From: Bacteroides sp. MSB163
Lineage (GTDB): Bacteria > Bacteroidota > Bacteroidia > Bacteroidales > Bacteroidaceae
Assembly: GCF_036416795.1 (NCBI RefSeq)
Contig: NZ_CP143867.1
Coordinates: 1,178,001 to 1,242,000, forward strand
Direction of reading: 5' to 3'
DNA: 64,000 bases
Shown: positions 27,087-36,092 of the stretch, one piece after another
Position numbering within the stretch: the stretch's first letter is position 1
How the letters are laid out: each line of letters starts with the position of its first letter
Position numbers and translations under genes: made by a program
The notes under the pieces: model-generated
Database searches by the model: none
The model's input: only the letters and a program-made list of their open reading frames with translations
What the model was told of the DNA's origin: nothing

Positions 27087-29753
27087 ATGAGTAAAGAGAA
27101 AACATTTCCAGCCCGGAAACTCCGGATACTGATACCCATGATTCTGTTCCTGTCCCAGACAGTTTGCGCACAGCACGAAAGTAAGACAATCAACGACGGT
27201 TGGAAATTCCATAAAGGTGAGTGCGAGGCCGCAGCCTTTACAACTTACGACGACAGTGCGTGGAACAGCATACATCTCCCGCACACATGGAATACGGATG
27301 CATATACCGAAAAAAAGTATTACCAGGGAACAGGCTGGTATCGCCGTACACTGATGTTGCCGCAACATTGGCAAGGCAAACAGGTATTCCTGAAACTGGA
27401 TGCAGCCAGCAAGGCCGCTACCATCTACATCAACGGTAAAGAAGTAGGCGAACATAACGGCGGATATACCGCCTGCACATTCGATATCACTTCGCTCTGT
27501 TCGTTCAACTCTCCCAACTCTCTCGCTATCCGTGTAGACAACGCCCGGCAGGATATCCCCCCTATCTCCGCCGACTTTACATTCTTTGGCGGCATCTACC
27601 GGGATGTATGGCTCACAGCAGTCTCCAAACAGCATTTCCATCTGACCAACCACAGCTCGGACGGGATATTTATCAGTACCCCGCAAGTGTCCGAAGAAAA
27701 AGGCACGATACTTATTCGCGGAGAGATCAAGAACGATGCAGTACAGAAAGCATCTCTTGAACTGGAGCATATCGTATACAATCCCGACGGAAGTATTGCC
27801 CAAACCCAGAAACAGTCTATCCAGATAAAAGGTGGAGAATTATACTCTTTTCATACCGAAACCACCCCTATCCTGTCCCCCCAATTATGGGCACCCGAGA
27901 CACCTCATCTCTACAGGGTAGAAAGCATTCTGCGCGATAAAAAAACAAAAGCCATCCTCGACCGCAGTAATCATCATACAGGTTTCCGCTGGTTTGGCTT
28001 CGATGGCAAGACAGGCTTCTCCCTCAACGGAAAGCCTTATAAATTACGCGGCATTTGCCGCCACCAGGACCAAAAGCCCATCGGAGTCGCACTGACGGAC
28101 GAGATGCACCGCCGCGACATGATGCTGATGAAAGAAATGGGCGCCAACTTTATCCGCATTTCCCATTATCCGCAAGATGATGCCCTGTTGGAAATGTGCG
28201 ACAAACTCGGTATGCTGGCCTGGGAAGAAATACCCATCATCGACATTGTGCCCGACACTCCGGGTTACGCAGAAAACTGCGAAAGCAATCTGCGAGAAAT
28301 GATACGCCAACACTATAACCACCCCTCCATCATCACCTGGGGATACATGAATGAAATATTGCTCGTCACCCAGCGCCGCTATAAAAAAGAAGAAGAACTG
28401 AAGCCCGTGCTGGAACGGACACTGGCACTCGCCAATCGTCTGGAGAAAGTTTTGAAAGAAGAAGACTCCACTCGTGTCAGCACTATGGCCTTTCATGGCA
28501 GCAACAGTTACAACGAGGTAGGATTGGGCAGTATTACCGATATTGTCGGCTGGAACCTGTATCAAGGCTGGTATGGAGGCAACCTTACAGGCTTCGAACG
28601 CTTCCTGGCAGAACAACACAAAAAGTTTCCTTCGCACCCCATGATTGTCAGCGAATACGGCGCAGGTTCTGACAAGCGCATACATTCGCTGCAACCGAAC
28701 GCCTTCGATTTCAGCATCGAGTATCAGCAGAAGTACCTGGAGCATTACCTGCCCGTACTGGAAGAAACGCCCTACGTCTGTGGTGGAACGCACTGGAACT
28801 TTATCGATTTCTCTTCCGCCCTGCGTGATGAATCTATGCCGCGCATCAACAACAAAGGACTGGTATATTCGGATCGTACCCCAAAAGACGTGTACTATTA
28901 CTACAAGGCAGCCTGGCGACAAGACATTCCCGTGTTACATATTGCCAGCCGCGACTGGACTCACCGCAGCGGTGTGCAACATGGAGAGACTCCGGTTCTG
29001 CTGCCGGTCAAAGTATACACCAACCTTCCGGAAGTGGAACTTTTCATTGACGGCAAGTCTTTGGGCAAGCAAAAGACTAAGAATTACACCGTTATATTTG
29101 AAGTACCGTTCAGCCGGAAAGAACACTTCATTTCCGCCAAAGCTGAAAGCAAAGAAGCTGTCCGTAATCTCCATACCATTGAAGACGGCATCCACCTCAG
29201 CTTCACCCCTGTCCCTGCAAAGTTGAATGAAACAAACTTACGGAATCTGGAACTTGCCGTGAATGTAGGCAGCAATTGCTTCTATACTTCCGATGAAAGC
29301 CGGCTCACATGGTTACCCGATCAGCCCTACACTGAAAACAGTTGGGGATATATTGGCGGAGAAAGCAAAAACAGTCAGACACAGGTTGAGAATACCAATG
29401 ACGGGCCGTTGTTCCAAACCCTTCGCAACGACATTGAAGGCTATTGTTTCGATGTTCCCAACGGAGTTTACGAGATGGAATTTATTTTTACAGATATATT
29501 CCGGGAGAATGCAGCCACCGCCTATCAGTTGGGACGGAATTCCGATGTAGAAAGCCGCGAGAACTGTTTCAGCATAATCGTTAATGATGAAACCGTAGAA
29601 GAAGACTTTTCTCCTTGCCGGGAGAGCGGTTACTTCCATGCTTTGCGGAAAAGATACAATATTACAAACTTTCGGAATAAAATTGAAATACGCTTCCCTG
29701 TTCGGAATGGAAAAAGCTTTCTGAACGGTATAAAACTCAGAAAACTTTATTAA
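27087..29753 (+). CDS. GH2 family beta-glycosidase with C-terminal malectin-like domain
   Basis: 888 residues with a signal peptide ending near TVCAQ. Sugar-binding domain (GTGWYRRTLMLPQHWQGKQV), Ig-like domain, and a (beta/alpha)8 core with acid/base Glu423 in WGYMNEIL and nucleophile Glu523 in IVSEYGAG, followed by GGTHWNFIDF and NNKGLVYSDRTPKD. The Asn-x-Lys arrangement in NNK is compatible with a uronic acid substrate but also occurs in GH2 beta-galactosidases. Residues from about 710 form a malectin-like beta-sandwich. The flanking lyase-GH88 and glucuronate genes favour beta-glucuronidase; beta-galactosidase cannot be excluded. Confidence 0.85.
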   Translation: MSKEKTFPARKLRILIPMILFLSQTVCAQHESKTINDGWKFHKGECEAAAFTTYDDSAWNSIHLPHTWNTDAYTEKKYYQGTGWYRRTLMLPQHWQGKQVFLKLDAASKAATIYINGKEVGEHNGGYTACTFDITSLCSFNSPNSLAIRVDNARQDIPPISADFTFFGGIYRDVWLTAVSKQHFHLTNHSSDGIFISTPQVSEEKGTILIRGEIKNDAVQKASLELEHIVYNPDGSIAQTQKQSIQIKGGELYSFHTETTPILSPQLWAPETPHLYRVESILRDKKTKAILDRSNHHTGFRWFGFDGKTGFSLNGKPYKLRGICRHQDQKPIGVALTDEMHRRDMMLMKEMGANFIRISHYPQDDALLEMCDKLGMLAWEEIPIIDIVPDTPGYAENCESNLREMIRQHYNHPSIITWGYMNEILLVTQRRYKKEEELKPVLERTLALANRLEKVLKEEDSTRVSTMAFHGSNSYNEVGLGSITDIVGWNLYQGWYGGNLTGFERFLAEQHKKFPSHPMIVSEYGAGSDKRIHSLQPNAFDFSIEYQQKYLEHYLPVLEETPYVCGGTHWNFIDFSSALRDESMPRINNKGLVYSDRTPKDVYYYYKAAWRQDIPVLHIASRDWTHRSGVQHGETPVLLPVKVYTNLPEVELFIDGKSLGKQKTKNYTVIFEVPFSRKEHFISAKAESKEAVRNLHTIEDGIHLSFTPVPAKLNETNLRNLELAVNVGSNCFYTSDESRLTWLPDQPYTENSWGYIGGESKNSQTQVENTNDGPLFQTLRNDIEGYCFDVPNGVYEMEFIFTDIFRENAATAYQLGRNSDVESRENCFSIIVNDETVEEDFSPCRESGYFHALRKRYNITNFRNKIEIRFPVRNGKSFLNGIKLRKLY

Positions 29754-29771
29754 CTTCAAAACAAAAACGCC

Positions 29772-32105
29772 ATGAGAGCTAAAATCTGCTTAATTATCAC
29801 CAGTCTGATGCTTGCGGCAAGCGGCATACATGCACAGTCCATCTGGAGCAAAGCACATCTGGAGAAAGTAAAACAATCATTACATCAACCGTACTTTTCG
29901 GCGGCTTATCAGGAACTGATAACGGATGCCGAAAGAACGCTTGACGCACAGCCCTTGTCCGTCATGATGAAAGAGAAGACACCCGGTAGCGGAGACAAAC
30001 ATGACTACATGAGTCAGGCACGCTATTTCTGGCCCGACCCGACCAAACCGGACGGACTGCCCTACATCAGCCGTGACGGTGAATCGAACCCGGAACTGAA
30101 CAAGCTGGACCGTAACCGCCTCGGAGAAACCGCCCAACGCGTCACCACCCTTGCCCTTGCCTGGTACTTCAGCGGTGACGAGAAGTATGCCCGGAAAGCT
30201 ACGGAACTAATACGCGTATGGTTCTTTAATAAAGATACGCGCATGAATCCCAATCTGGAATATGCCCAAATGATACCGGGGCACAACAATAATAAAGGGC
30301 GTTGCTATGGGGTCATCGATACCTATTCCTTCGTCGAGATGCTGGATGCGGTGCAACTGCTGGAGGGCTCAAAAGCCTTTACCCCGAAAGATTCCAAACA
30401 ACTGAAAGCATGGTTCGGCAAGTTGCTGACTTGGATACTGAACAGTCCGCAGGGACAGGAAGAGGCACGCCAGGCCAATAACCACAGTACGGCGCACGAC
30501 GCACAGGTCATTGCCTTCGCCTTGTACGCAGGAAATACGAAAGTAGCGCAGGAAGTCATCAATGCCATTCCCCTGAAGCGCATCTTCACCCAGATAGAAC
30601 CGGACGGAAAGCAACCGCACGAACTGCGCCGCACCCTTGCCTTCGGTTACTCGCAATTCAACCTGTCTCACTTCATCGACATCTTCATGATGGCACAGAA
30701 GATCGGAATCTCCATTGACAACGCCACCTCGGCAGACGGGCGCAACTTCTACAAAGCTATGGACTTCCTGGTTCCCTATGTGGGAAAAGAAGTGAAAGAC
30801 TGGCCTTACCGTCAAATCAGCGAATGGGACTATAAACAACAGGAGTTCTGCAAAGATTTATACCGCACCAGTTTGTTCAACCCTGCACGGAAAGACTATC
30901 TGGAACTCTATAAAGCCCACCGCATCATCAACTGGAAAGACCGCTTCAACCTGCTATGGGTAGAAGCCGACGATGTGGACAACGCCTACGCTTTCGCCTG
31001 CGGACAACTCCAGTTTGCCCTGAAGTGCGCCGATAAAGCCAGAAAAGAAGGGGACAACCCGTGCAAGCACCGCGTCACGCCCCGCAGCCTCAACAAAGAC
31101 GGTTCGCTACGGATGATACACCCTCACGATTGGTGTTCAGGCTTCTTCCCCGGTTCATTGTGGCAGATGTATGCCTACACGCACGATGACTTCTGGCGCC
31201 AGCAAGCCATCAGCAACACTTGGATGATAGAAGAAGCCAAATGGCACAAAGGTACCCACGACCTCGGTTTCATGATGAACAACAGCTTCGGCAAAGCCTA
31301 TCAGCTGACCGGCGAACGCTCCTACAAAGATGTAGTGCTGCAAAGCGCCCGGACACTGATAACCCGCTACAACAAGAAGGTAAAGAGCATCCGTTCATGG
31401 GACCACAACCGCGACAAATGGAAGTTCCCCGTCATCATCGACAATCTGATGAACCTGGAGATGCTGTTCTGGGCCACTCAGGAGACTGGCGACTCCATCT
31501 ACTGGAAGATTGCCGTCAACCACGCCAATACAACAATGAAGAACCATTTCCGCCCAGATTACTCTTCTTTCCATGTAGTGGACTATGACCCCGAAACCGG
31601 CGAAGTCCGTGCCCGGCAAACCGCGCAAGGCTATGCCGACGACTCTTTCTGGAGCCGCGGACAAGCATGGGGGCTTTACGGATACACCATGTGTTACCGC
31701 TTCACCAAGAACCCCACCTACCTGCAACAGGCACGCCACATCGCCGACTTCTTTTTCGGCCTGCCCAACCTGCCCGAAGACTTCATCCCTTATTGGGATA
31801 TGAAAGCCCCCGGTATCCCCAACGTTCCCCGTGACGCTTCTGCCGGCGCCATCATGGCATCAGCCTTGTATGAACTCCGTGATTACGTTTCAGCAGAAGA
31901 CGGCAAACGTTATCAGGACATCGCCGACAAGATAGTGGACAGCCTCAACCAGCATTACCGTGCCGAACCTGAAACAACCTACGGCTTCCTTCTGCTCCAC
32001 TCCACCGGACACCATCCGGGAGGGGACGAAATTGATGTCCCAATCAATTATGCCGACTATTATTATCTGGAAGCATTGGCAAGAAAAGCTGCTCTTGAGC
32101 AGTAA
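29772..32105 (+). CDS. Two-domain enzyme: alginate_lyase-fold (PL38-like) lyase fused to GH88 unsaturated glucuronyl hydrolase
   Basis: 777 residues, signal peptide ending near GIHAQ. Residues about 25-380 form the alpha/alpha toroid of the alginate_lyase superfamily: ARYFWPDPTKPDGLPYI, YGVIDTYSFVEML, the catalytic-type QANNHSTAHDAQV, and RRTLAFGYSQF. The pattern is closest to PL38, whose known members act on glucuronan or alginate. Residues about 400-777 are a full GH88 toroid, with DWCSGFFPGSLWQMY, the Asp-bearing THDLGFMMNNSFG and DDSFWSRGQAWGLYGYT. The first half would cut a polyuronide by beta-elimination and the second half would remove the unsaturated uronic acid produced. It follows the GH2 gene by 18 nt. 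Substrate is inferred, not proven. Confidence 0.8.
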   Translation: MRAKICLIITSLMLAASGIHAQSIWSKAHLEKVKQSLHQPYFSAAYQELITDAERTLDAQPLSVMMKEKTPGSGDKHDYMSQARYFWPDPTKPDGLPYISRDGESNPELNKLDRNRLGETAQRVTTLALAWYFSGDEKYARKATELIRVWFFNKDTRMNPNLEYAQMIPGHNNNKGRCYGVIDTYSFVEMLDAVQLLEGSKAFTPKDSKQLKAWFGKLLTWILNSPQGQEEARQANNHSTAHDAQVIAFALYAGNTKVAQEVINAIPLKRIFTQIEPDGKQPHELRRTLAFGYSQFNLSHFIDIFMMAQKIGISIDNATSADGRNFYKAMDFLVPYVGKEVKDWPYRQISEWDYKQQEFCKDLYRTSLFNPARKDYLELYKAHRIINWKDRFNLLWVEADDVDNAYAFACGQLQFALKCADKARKEGDNPCKHRVTPRSLNKDGSLRMIHPHDWCSGFFPGSLWQMYAYTHDDFWRQQAISNTWMIEEAKWHKGTHDLGFMMNNSFGKAYQLTGERSYKDVVLQSARTLITRYNKKVKSIRSWDHNRDKWKFPVIIDNLMNLEMLFWATQETGDSIYWKIAVNHANTTMKNHFRPDYSSFHVVDYDPETGEVRARQTAQGYADDSFWSRGQAWGLYGYTMCYRFTKNPTYLQQARHIADFFFGLPNLPEDFIPYWDMKAPGIPNVPRDASAGAIMASALYELRDYVSAEDGKRYQDIADKIVDSLNQHYRAEPETTYGFLLLHSTGHHPGGDEIDVPINYADYYYLEALARKAALEQ

Positions 32106-32111
32106 TTAGTA

Positions 32112-32143
32112 CTTTTTGAGACAGTAGTTCATCTTTTTGAGAC
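32112..32143. promoter_or_regulatory. Direct repeat, possible operator upstream of the SDR-uxuA pair
   Basis: CTTTTTGAGAC occurs at 32112-32122 and again at 32133-32143, a 21-bp period that puts both copies on the same DNA face. It lies just upstream of the -7 element at 32175. Confidence 0.45.
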
Positions 32144-32174
32144 GTTTTGTATGGTGAGCAAACTACTTTTCCAC

Positions 32175-32182
32175 TATTTTTG
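32175..32182 (+). promoter_or_regulatory. Internal promoter -7 element before the SDR gene
   Basis: TATTTTTG fits TAnnTTTG. A TTTG at 32146-32149 is present but at 25 nt, longer than the usual spacer. Suggests the uronate catabolic pair can be expressed apart from the upstream PUL genes. Confidence 0.4.
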
Positions 32183-32222
32183 TAGCATAGAGATTTAGAA
32201 TCATTTTATAAAAGAAAAAGAC

Positions 32223-33032
32223 ATGAAAAACTTATTCGACATTAAAGACAAAGTGATTATCGTGACCGGCGGTTGCGGTATCTTAGGAAAGAGTATCGCC
32301 AATTACCTCGCCGAACAAGGTGCCAAAATCGTTATCCTGGACCGTGTGGAGGAAATCGGCAAAGAACTGGAAGCCGAACTCAGCCAGAAGACGGAAGCCC
32401 TGTTCCTGATGACGGACGTGCTGAACAAAGAAGTGCTGGAAGAAAACAAGAAAGCCATACTGGAACGCTTCGGAACCATCGACGTGTTGCTGAACGCTGC
32501 CGGCGGAAACATGGCCGGTGCCACCATCGCCCCGGATAAGACCATCCTCGACCTGGAAGTGGACGCTTTCAGAAAGGTAGTGGACTTGAACCTCTTCGGC
32601 ACGGTGCTGCCCACAATGGCATTCGTGGACGTAATGGCTAAGAATAAGAAAGGCGTTATCGTAAACTTCTGCTCCGAATCCGCCCTGCGTCCGCTGACTC
32701 GCGTGGTAGGTTACGGCTCTGCCAAAGCTGCCATTGCCAACTACACCCGCTATATGGCTACGGAACTGGCCACCAAATTCAGTCCCGAACTTCGCGTAAA
32801 CGCCATCGTCCCGGGCTTCCTGCTGACGAACCAGAACCGTGCGCTGCTGACCAATCCGGACGGTTCATATACCGACCGCGCAAAGACCATCATCGCCCAC
32901 ACTCCGTGCGGACGTTTCGCCGAACCGGAAGAGCTGTTCGGAACCATCCACTACCTCATCAGCGATGCTTCCAGCTTCGTGACAGGTGCCCTGTCGGTAG
33001 TAGACGGCGGTTTTGACGCTTTTTCCATCTAA
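32223..33032 (+). CDS. SDR-family D-mannonate oxidoreductase (fructuronate reductase)
   Basis: 269 residues, classical short-chain dehydrogenase. Nucleotide-binding TGGCGILGKSIA near residue 16, NAAGGN, catalytic Ser in VNFCSESALRP and YxxxK as YGSAKAAIANYTRYMAT, closing with VTGALSVVDGGFDAFSI. SDR enzymes of this type reduce D-fructuronate to D-mannonate in Bacteroides and stand in for UxuB. The assignment rests on the partner mannonate dehydratase gene 31 nt downstream. Confidence 0.85.
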   Translation: MKNLFDIKDKVIIVTGGCGILGKSIANYLAEQGAKIVILDRVEEIGKELEAELSQKTEALFLMTDVLNKEVLEENKKAILERFGTIDVLLNAAGGNMAGATIAPDKTILDLEVDAFRKVVDLNLFGTVLPTMAFVDVMAKNKKGVIVNFCSESALRPLTRVVGYGSAKAAIANYTRYMATELATKFSPELRVNAIVPGFLLTNQNRALLTNPDGSYTDRAKTIIAHTPCGRFAEPEELFGTIHYLISDASSFVTGALSVVDGGFDAFSI

Positions 33033-33063
33033 CCCGATTCATAATTTATAATTCATAATTAAC

Positions 33064-34236
33064 ATGGTATTATGCGAACAAACCTGGCGCTGGTACGGTC
33101 CTAACGACCCGGTCAGCCTGTGGGACATCAAACAAGCCGGAGCAACCGGCATCGTGAACGCCCTGCACCACATCCCCAACGGTGAAGTGTGGACAGTGGA
33201 AGAAATCATGAAACGCAAGGAAATGATTGAAGCTGTCGGCCTGCGCTGGTCGGTAGTGGAAAGCGTGCCTGTACACGAACATATCAAAACCCAGACGGGA
33301 AATTTCCAGAAATACATCGATAACTATAAAGAAAGCCTGCGCAACCTCGGCAAGTGCGGCGTAAACATCGTGACGTACAACTTCATGCCTGTATTGGACT
33401 GGACGCGTACCGACCTTGCCTACGAACTGCCCGACGGAAGCCGCGCCCTGCGCTTCGAGCGTGCCGCTTTCGTTGCCTTCGACCTCTTCCTGCTACGCCG
33501 TCCCGGTGCCGAAAACGACTACACCGACGAAGAGAAAGCCAAGGCAAAAGCCCGCTTCGAGCAAATGACGGAAGCCGACAAACAACTGCTGATCCGCAAC
33601 ATGATTGCCGGACTGCCCGGTTCGGAAGAGAGTTTCACACTGGAACAATTCCAGCAGGAACTGGACCGCTACAAGGACATCACTCCGGAGAAACTGCGTG
33701 CCAACCTGATTTACTTCCTGCAGGAAATCGCTCCGGTTGCCGACGAAGCCGGCGTAGAGTTGGTTATCCACCCGGACGATCCTCCCTGCTCCATCCTCGG
33801 CCTGCCGCGCATCATGAGCAGTGCCGCCGATTTCCAGGCTTTGATTGACGCTGTTCCCAACAAGAGCAACGGCCTTTGCCTCTGCACCGGTTCACTCGGC
33901 GTAAGCAGCGCCAACGACTGTGCCGCCATCATGCAGCAATTTGCCGACCGCATCAACTTCGTTCACCTGCGCAGCACGCAGCGCGACGCAGAAGGCAACT
34001 TCTACGAAGCTAACCACCTGGAAGGCGACGTAGATATGTATCACGTCATGAAGGCTTTCCTTGAACTGCAACAACGTCGCGGAGTATCCATCCCCATGCG
34101 TCCCGACCACGGGCATCAGATGGTGGACGACCTGAAGAAGAAAACCAATCCGGGATATTCCTGCATCGGCCGCCTGCGCGGACTGGCAGAATTGCGCGGA
34201 CTGGAAATGGGCATCGCAAAGTCTATCTTTAAGTAA
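33064..34236 (+). CDS. uxuA: Mannonate dehydratase
   Basis: 390 residues, normal for UxuA. It dehydrates D-mannonate to 2-keto-3-deoxy-D-gluconate in the cytoplasm. Seen: EQTWRWYGPNDPVSLWDIKQ, GIVNALHHIPNGEVW, the metal-site region VIHPDDPPCSILGLPRI, GLCLCTGSLG, and PMRPDHGHQMVDDL. Together with the SDR gene it completes the glucuronate branch from fructuronate onward; UxaC is not in the window. Followed by a small hairpin and then an insertion sequence. Confidence 0.95.
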   Translation: MVLCEQTWRWYGPNDPVSLWDIKQAGATGIVNALHHIPNGEVWTVEEIMKRKEMIEAVGLRWSVVESVPVHEHIKTQTGNFQKYIDNYKESLRNLGKCGVNIVTYNFMPVLDWTRTDLAYELPDGSRALRFERAAFVAFDLFLLRRPGAENDYTDEEKAKAKARFEQMTEADKQLLIRNMIAGLPGSEESFTLEQFQQELDRYKDITPEKLRANLIYFLQEIAPVADEAGVELVIHPDDPPCSILGLPRIMSSAADFQALIDAVPNKSNGLCLCTGSLGVSSANDCAAIMQQFADRINFVHLRSTQRDAEGNFYEANHLEGDVDMYHVMKAFLELQQRRGVSIPMRPDHGHQMVDDLKKKTNPGYSCIGRLRGLAELRGLEMGIAKSIFK

Positions 34237-34248
34237 TCTCTGTAGGCA

Positions 34249-34267
34249 GCATCAGTCCATCTGATGC
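34249..34267 (+). terminator. Hairpin after uxuA
   Basis: GCATCAG at 34249-34255 pairs with CTGATGC at 34261-34267 across a 5-nt loop. No T-run, so weak as an intrinsic terminator. The insertion sequence starts 17 nt later. Confidence 0.4.
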
Positions 34268-34312
34268 ATCCATACAATTAATTAGGGATATTCGTAAAAT
34301 AATAAAATTTAA

Positions 34313-34347
34313 GGCAACTAATTCATTGCGAGTTAGTTGCCTTTTTT
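34313..34347 (+). terminator. Terminator just inside the left end of the insertion sequence
   Basis: GGCAACTAA at 34313-34321 pairs with TTAGTTGCC at 34333-34341, followed by six T. It would stop read-through from the uxuA side into the transposase gene. Confidence 0.75.
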
Positions 34348-34416
34348 GTATCTTTAAGCATTCCCCCCAAAAAACGGTTTGACGGCCAAAACGGGGGTAA
34401 TCTAAACTAAAAACAC

Positions 34417-35775
34417 ATGGTAAAGATACAAAAAATATCCGAAATCGAACCTTGTTTAGGTTTTACCGAGTTCGATATGCTAAAAAAATATCGTCAAAGT
34501 TTTGCAACGAGCGAATTAGGTCGCCTCCATGCCCTGTTTCCTTTCTCGGAACTGGCCCGACAAATGCATTTGAAGTCCTCTGCTTTGGGTCGTAAAAGTT
34601 ATTTTTCTCCCGAAGGTAAAATAGCCTTGATGGTCCTGAAGTCCTATACCAACTTTTCCGATGCACAACTGATTGAGCATTTAAACGGTAATATTCATTA
34701 CCAGTTATTTTGTGGTGTTCAGATTGATCCTCTTCATCCACTGACCAATCCTAAAATCGTCAGTGCGATTCGTCAGGAACTAGCGGACCGCCTTGATATT
34801 GAGTCCCTCCAGCTTATTCTGGCTGAGCATTGGAAACCTTATCTTGAGAACCTTCATGTCTGTATGACCGATGCCACCTGTTATGAAAGTCATTTGCGCT
34901 TTCCTACTGATGTCAAACTCTTATGGGAAGGTATTGTATGGCTTCATCGCCATCTGTGCAAACATTGCCGTACATTGCACATACAACGTCCCCGTAACAA
35001 GTATCTTGATGTAAGCCGTGCCTACCTTGCTTACAGTAAACTGCGTAAACGCAGGAAATCACAGACCCGTATGATTAAACGCAGGCTACTTCAGTTATTG
35101 GAAAAGTTACTGGACCAGCTGGAGCATCTTCATTCATCCTACAGGCACAGGCTTACACTATCCTCTGATTACCAAAGACGTTTCTCGGTCATACAGACGG
35201 TCCTTGAGCAAGGGAAGAATTTATTTGCAGGCAAAAAAGTGTCCAACCGTATCGTGAGTATCGACCGGCATTACCTTCGCCCCATTATCAGAGGCAAGGA
35301 AACCAAATCCGTTGAGTTCGGAGCCAAGGTCAACAATATACAGATAGATGGAATCTCCTTCATAGAGCATATCTCCTTTAAGGCTTTTAACGAAGGAGTA
35401 CGTTTGAAAGACTGTATTCATTTGCAACAACAACTGACCAAGGTCAGGGTTAAGGCGCTTGCAGCGGATTCAATCTATGCTAATAATGCCAACCGGAAAT
35501 TTTGTACTAAATATCATATAAGTACTTCCTTTAAGCGTAAGGGAAGAGCTGCCAAAGATGAGCCACTTCGGAAAATCTTACGGTCGGAACTCAGCCGTGA
35601 GAGGGCTACCCGTCTGGAAGGAAGTTTTGGAACACAGAAACAACATTACTCACTGGCCAGAATAAAAGCCAGAAACAGGAAAACGGAAATACTTTGGATT
35701 TTCTTTGGAATACATACGGCCAATGCGGTATCTATGATAGAAAAGGTCGAAAAGAAAAAAAGAACGGCTGCATAA
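34417..35775 (+). CDS. DDE transposase of the insertion sequence
   Basis: 452 residues. The N-terminal part fits DUF772 (FSPEGKIALMVLKSYTNFSD, HLNGNIHYQLFCGVQ). DDE residues are visible as Asp in CMTDATCYES with FPTDVKLLWEG, Asp in LAADSIYANNANRKF, and Glu in RLEGSFGTQKQHYSL. No frameshift. Family is IS5/IS1182-like; the exact subgroup would need comparison with an IS collection. Confidence 0.88.
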   Translation: MVKIQKISEIEPCLGFTEFDMLKKYRQSFATSELGRLHALFPFSELARQMHLKSSALGRKSYFSPEGKIALMVLKSYTNFSDAQLIEHLNGNIHYQLFCGVQIDPLHPLTNPKIVSAIRQELADRLDIESLQLILAEHWKPYLENLHVCMTDATCYESHLRFPTDVKLLWEGIVWLHRHLCKHCRTLHIQRPRNKYLDVSRAYLAYSKLRKRRKSQTRMIKRRLLQLLEKLLDQLEHLHSSYRHRLTLSSDYQRRFSVIQTVLEQGKNLFAGKKVSNRIVSIDRHYLRPIIRGKETKSVEFGAKVNNIQIDGISFIEHISFKAFNEGVRLKDCIHLQQQLTKVRVKALAADSIYANNANRKFCTKYHISTSFKRKGRAAKDEPLRKILRSELSRERATRLEGSFGTQKQHYSLARIKARNRKTEILWIFFGIHTANAVSMIEKVEKKKRTAA

Positions 35776-36002
35776 TCAGACTAAAAGAAGAAGAAGAAAA
35801 GAGGAGAGGGTTTTAACTTCCCCTAAAAAGACATATACATAATGTACCGTTGGGAAGAAAAAATAAGAATATGTAAATAATATTCTATTAAAAAGATAGA
35901 AGACTTGAGACTTTACACAAAAAAATTAAGAGAAAAGCTCACGTAAAGTAAAACTGTTCTCTTAATTTATAAGAAAGAGGGACATTTACTGAATATCCCT
36001 AA

Positions 36003-36046
36003 TTACGGGCTACAAAGCACTTATCATTCGTGCCTGTAGCCCGTAA
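36003..36046 (-). terminator. Hairpin beside the right end of the insertion sequence
   Basis: A 12-bp perfect stem: TTACGGGCTACA at 36003-36014 with TGTAGCCCGTAA at 36035-36046, with a smaller GCAC/GTGC pair inside. It sits downstream of the minus-strand HEPN gene and may end that transcript. Confidence 0.5.
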
Positions 36047-36092
36047 CTAATTATGAACCATTTTATCGGTGAATTTACCGACTCAAAGCATA

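Larger units (their letters stand above)
34284..36000 (+). mobile_element. Complete insertion sequence, IS5/IS1182-like
   Basis: 1717 bp. Left end AGGGATATTCGTAAA (from 34284) and right end (reverse complement from 36000) AGGGATATTCAGTAAA are inverted repeats differing by one inserted base. AATT flanks both ends (34280-34283 and 36001-36004) and is the likely 4-bp target duplication. One intact transposase gene and an inward-facing hairpin terminator at the left end. The good state of ends, duplication and gene suggests a recent insertion. Confidence 0.85.

Noticed and set aside
34417..35775. Group II intron or ICE gene
   Set aside because: The protein has DDE transposase landmarks and the ends are short inverted repeats.
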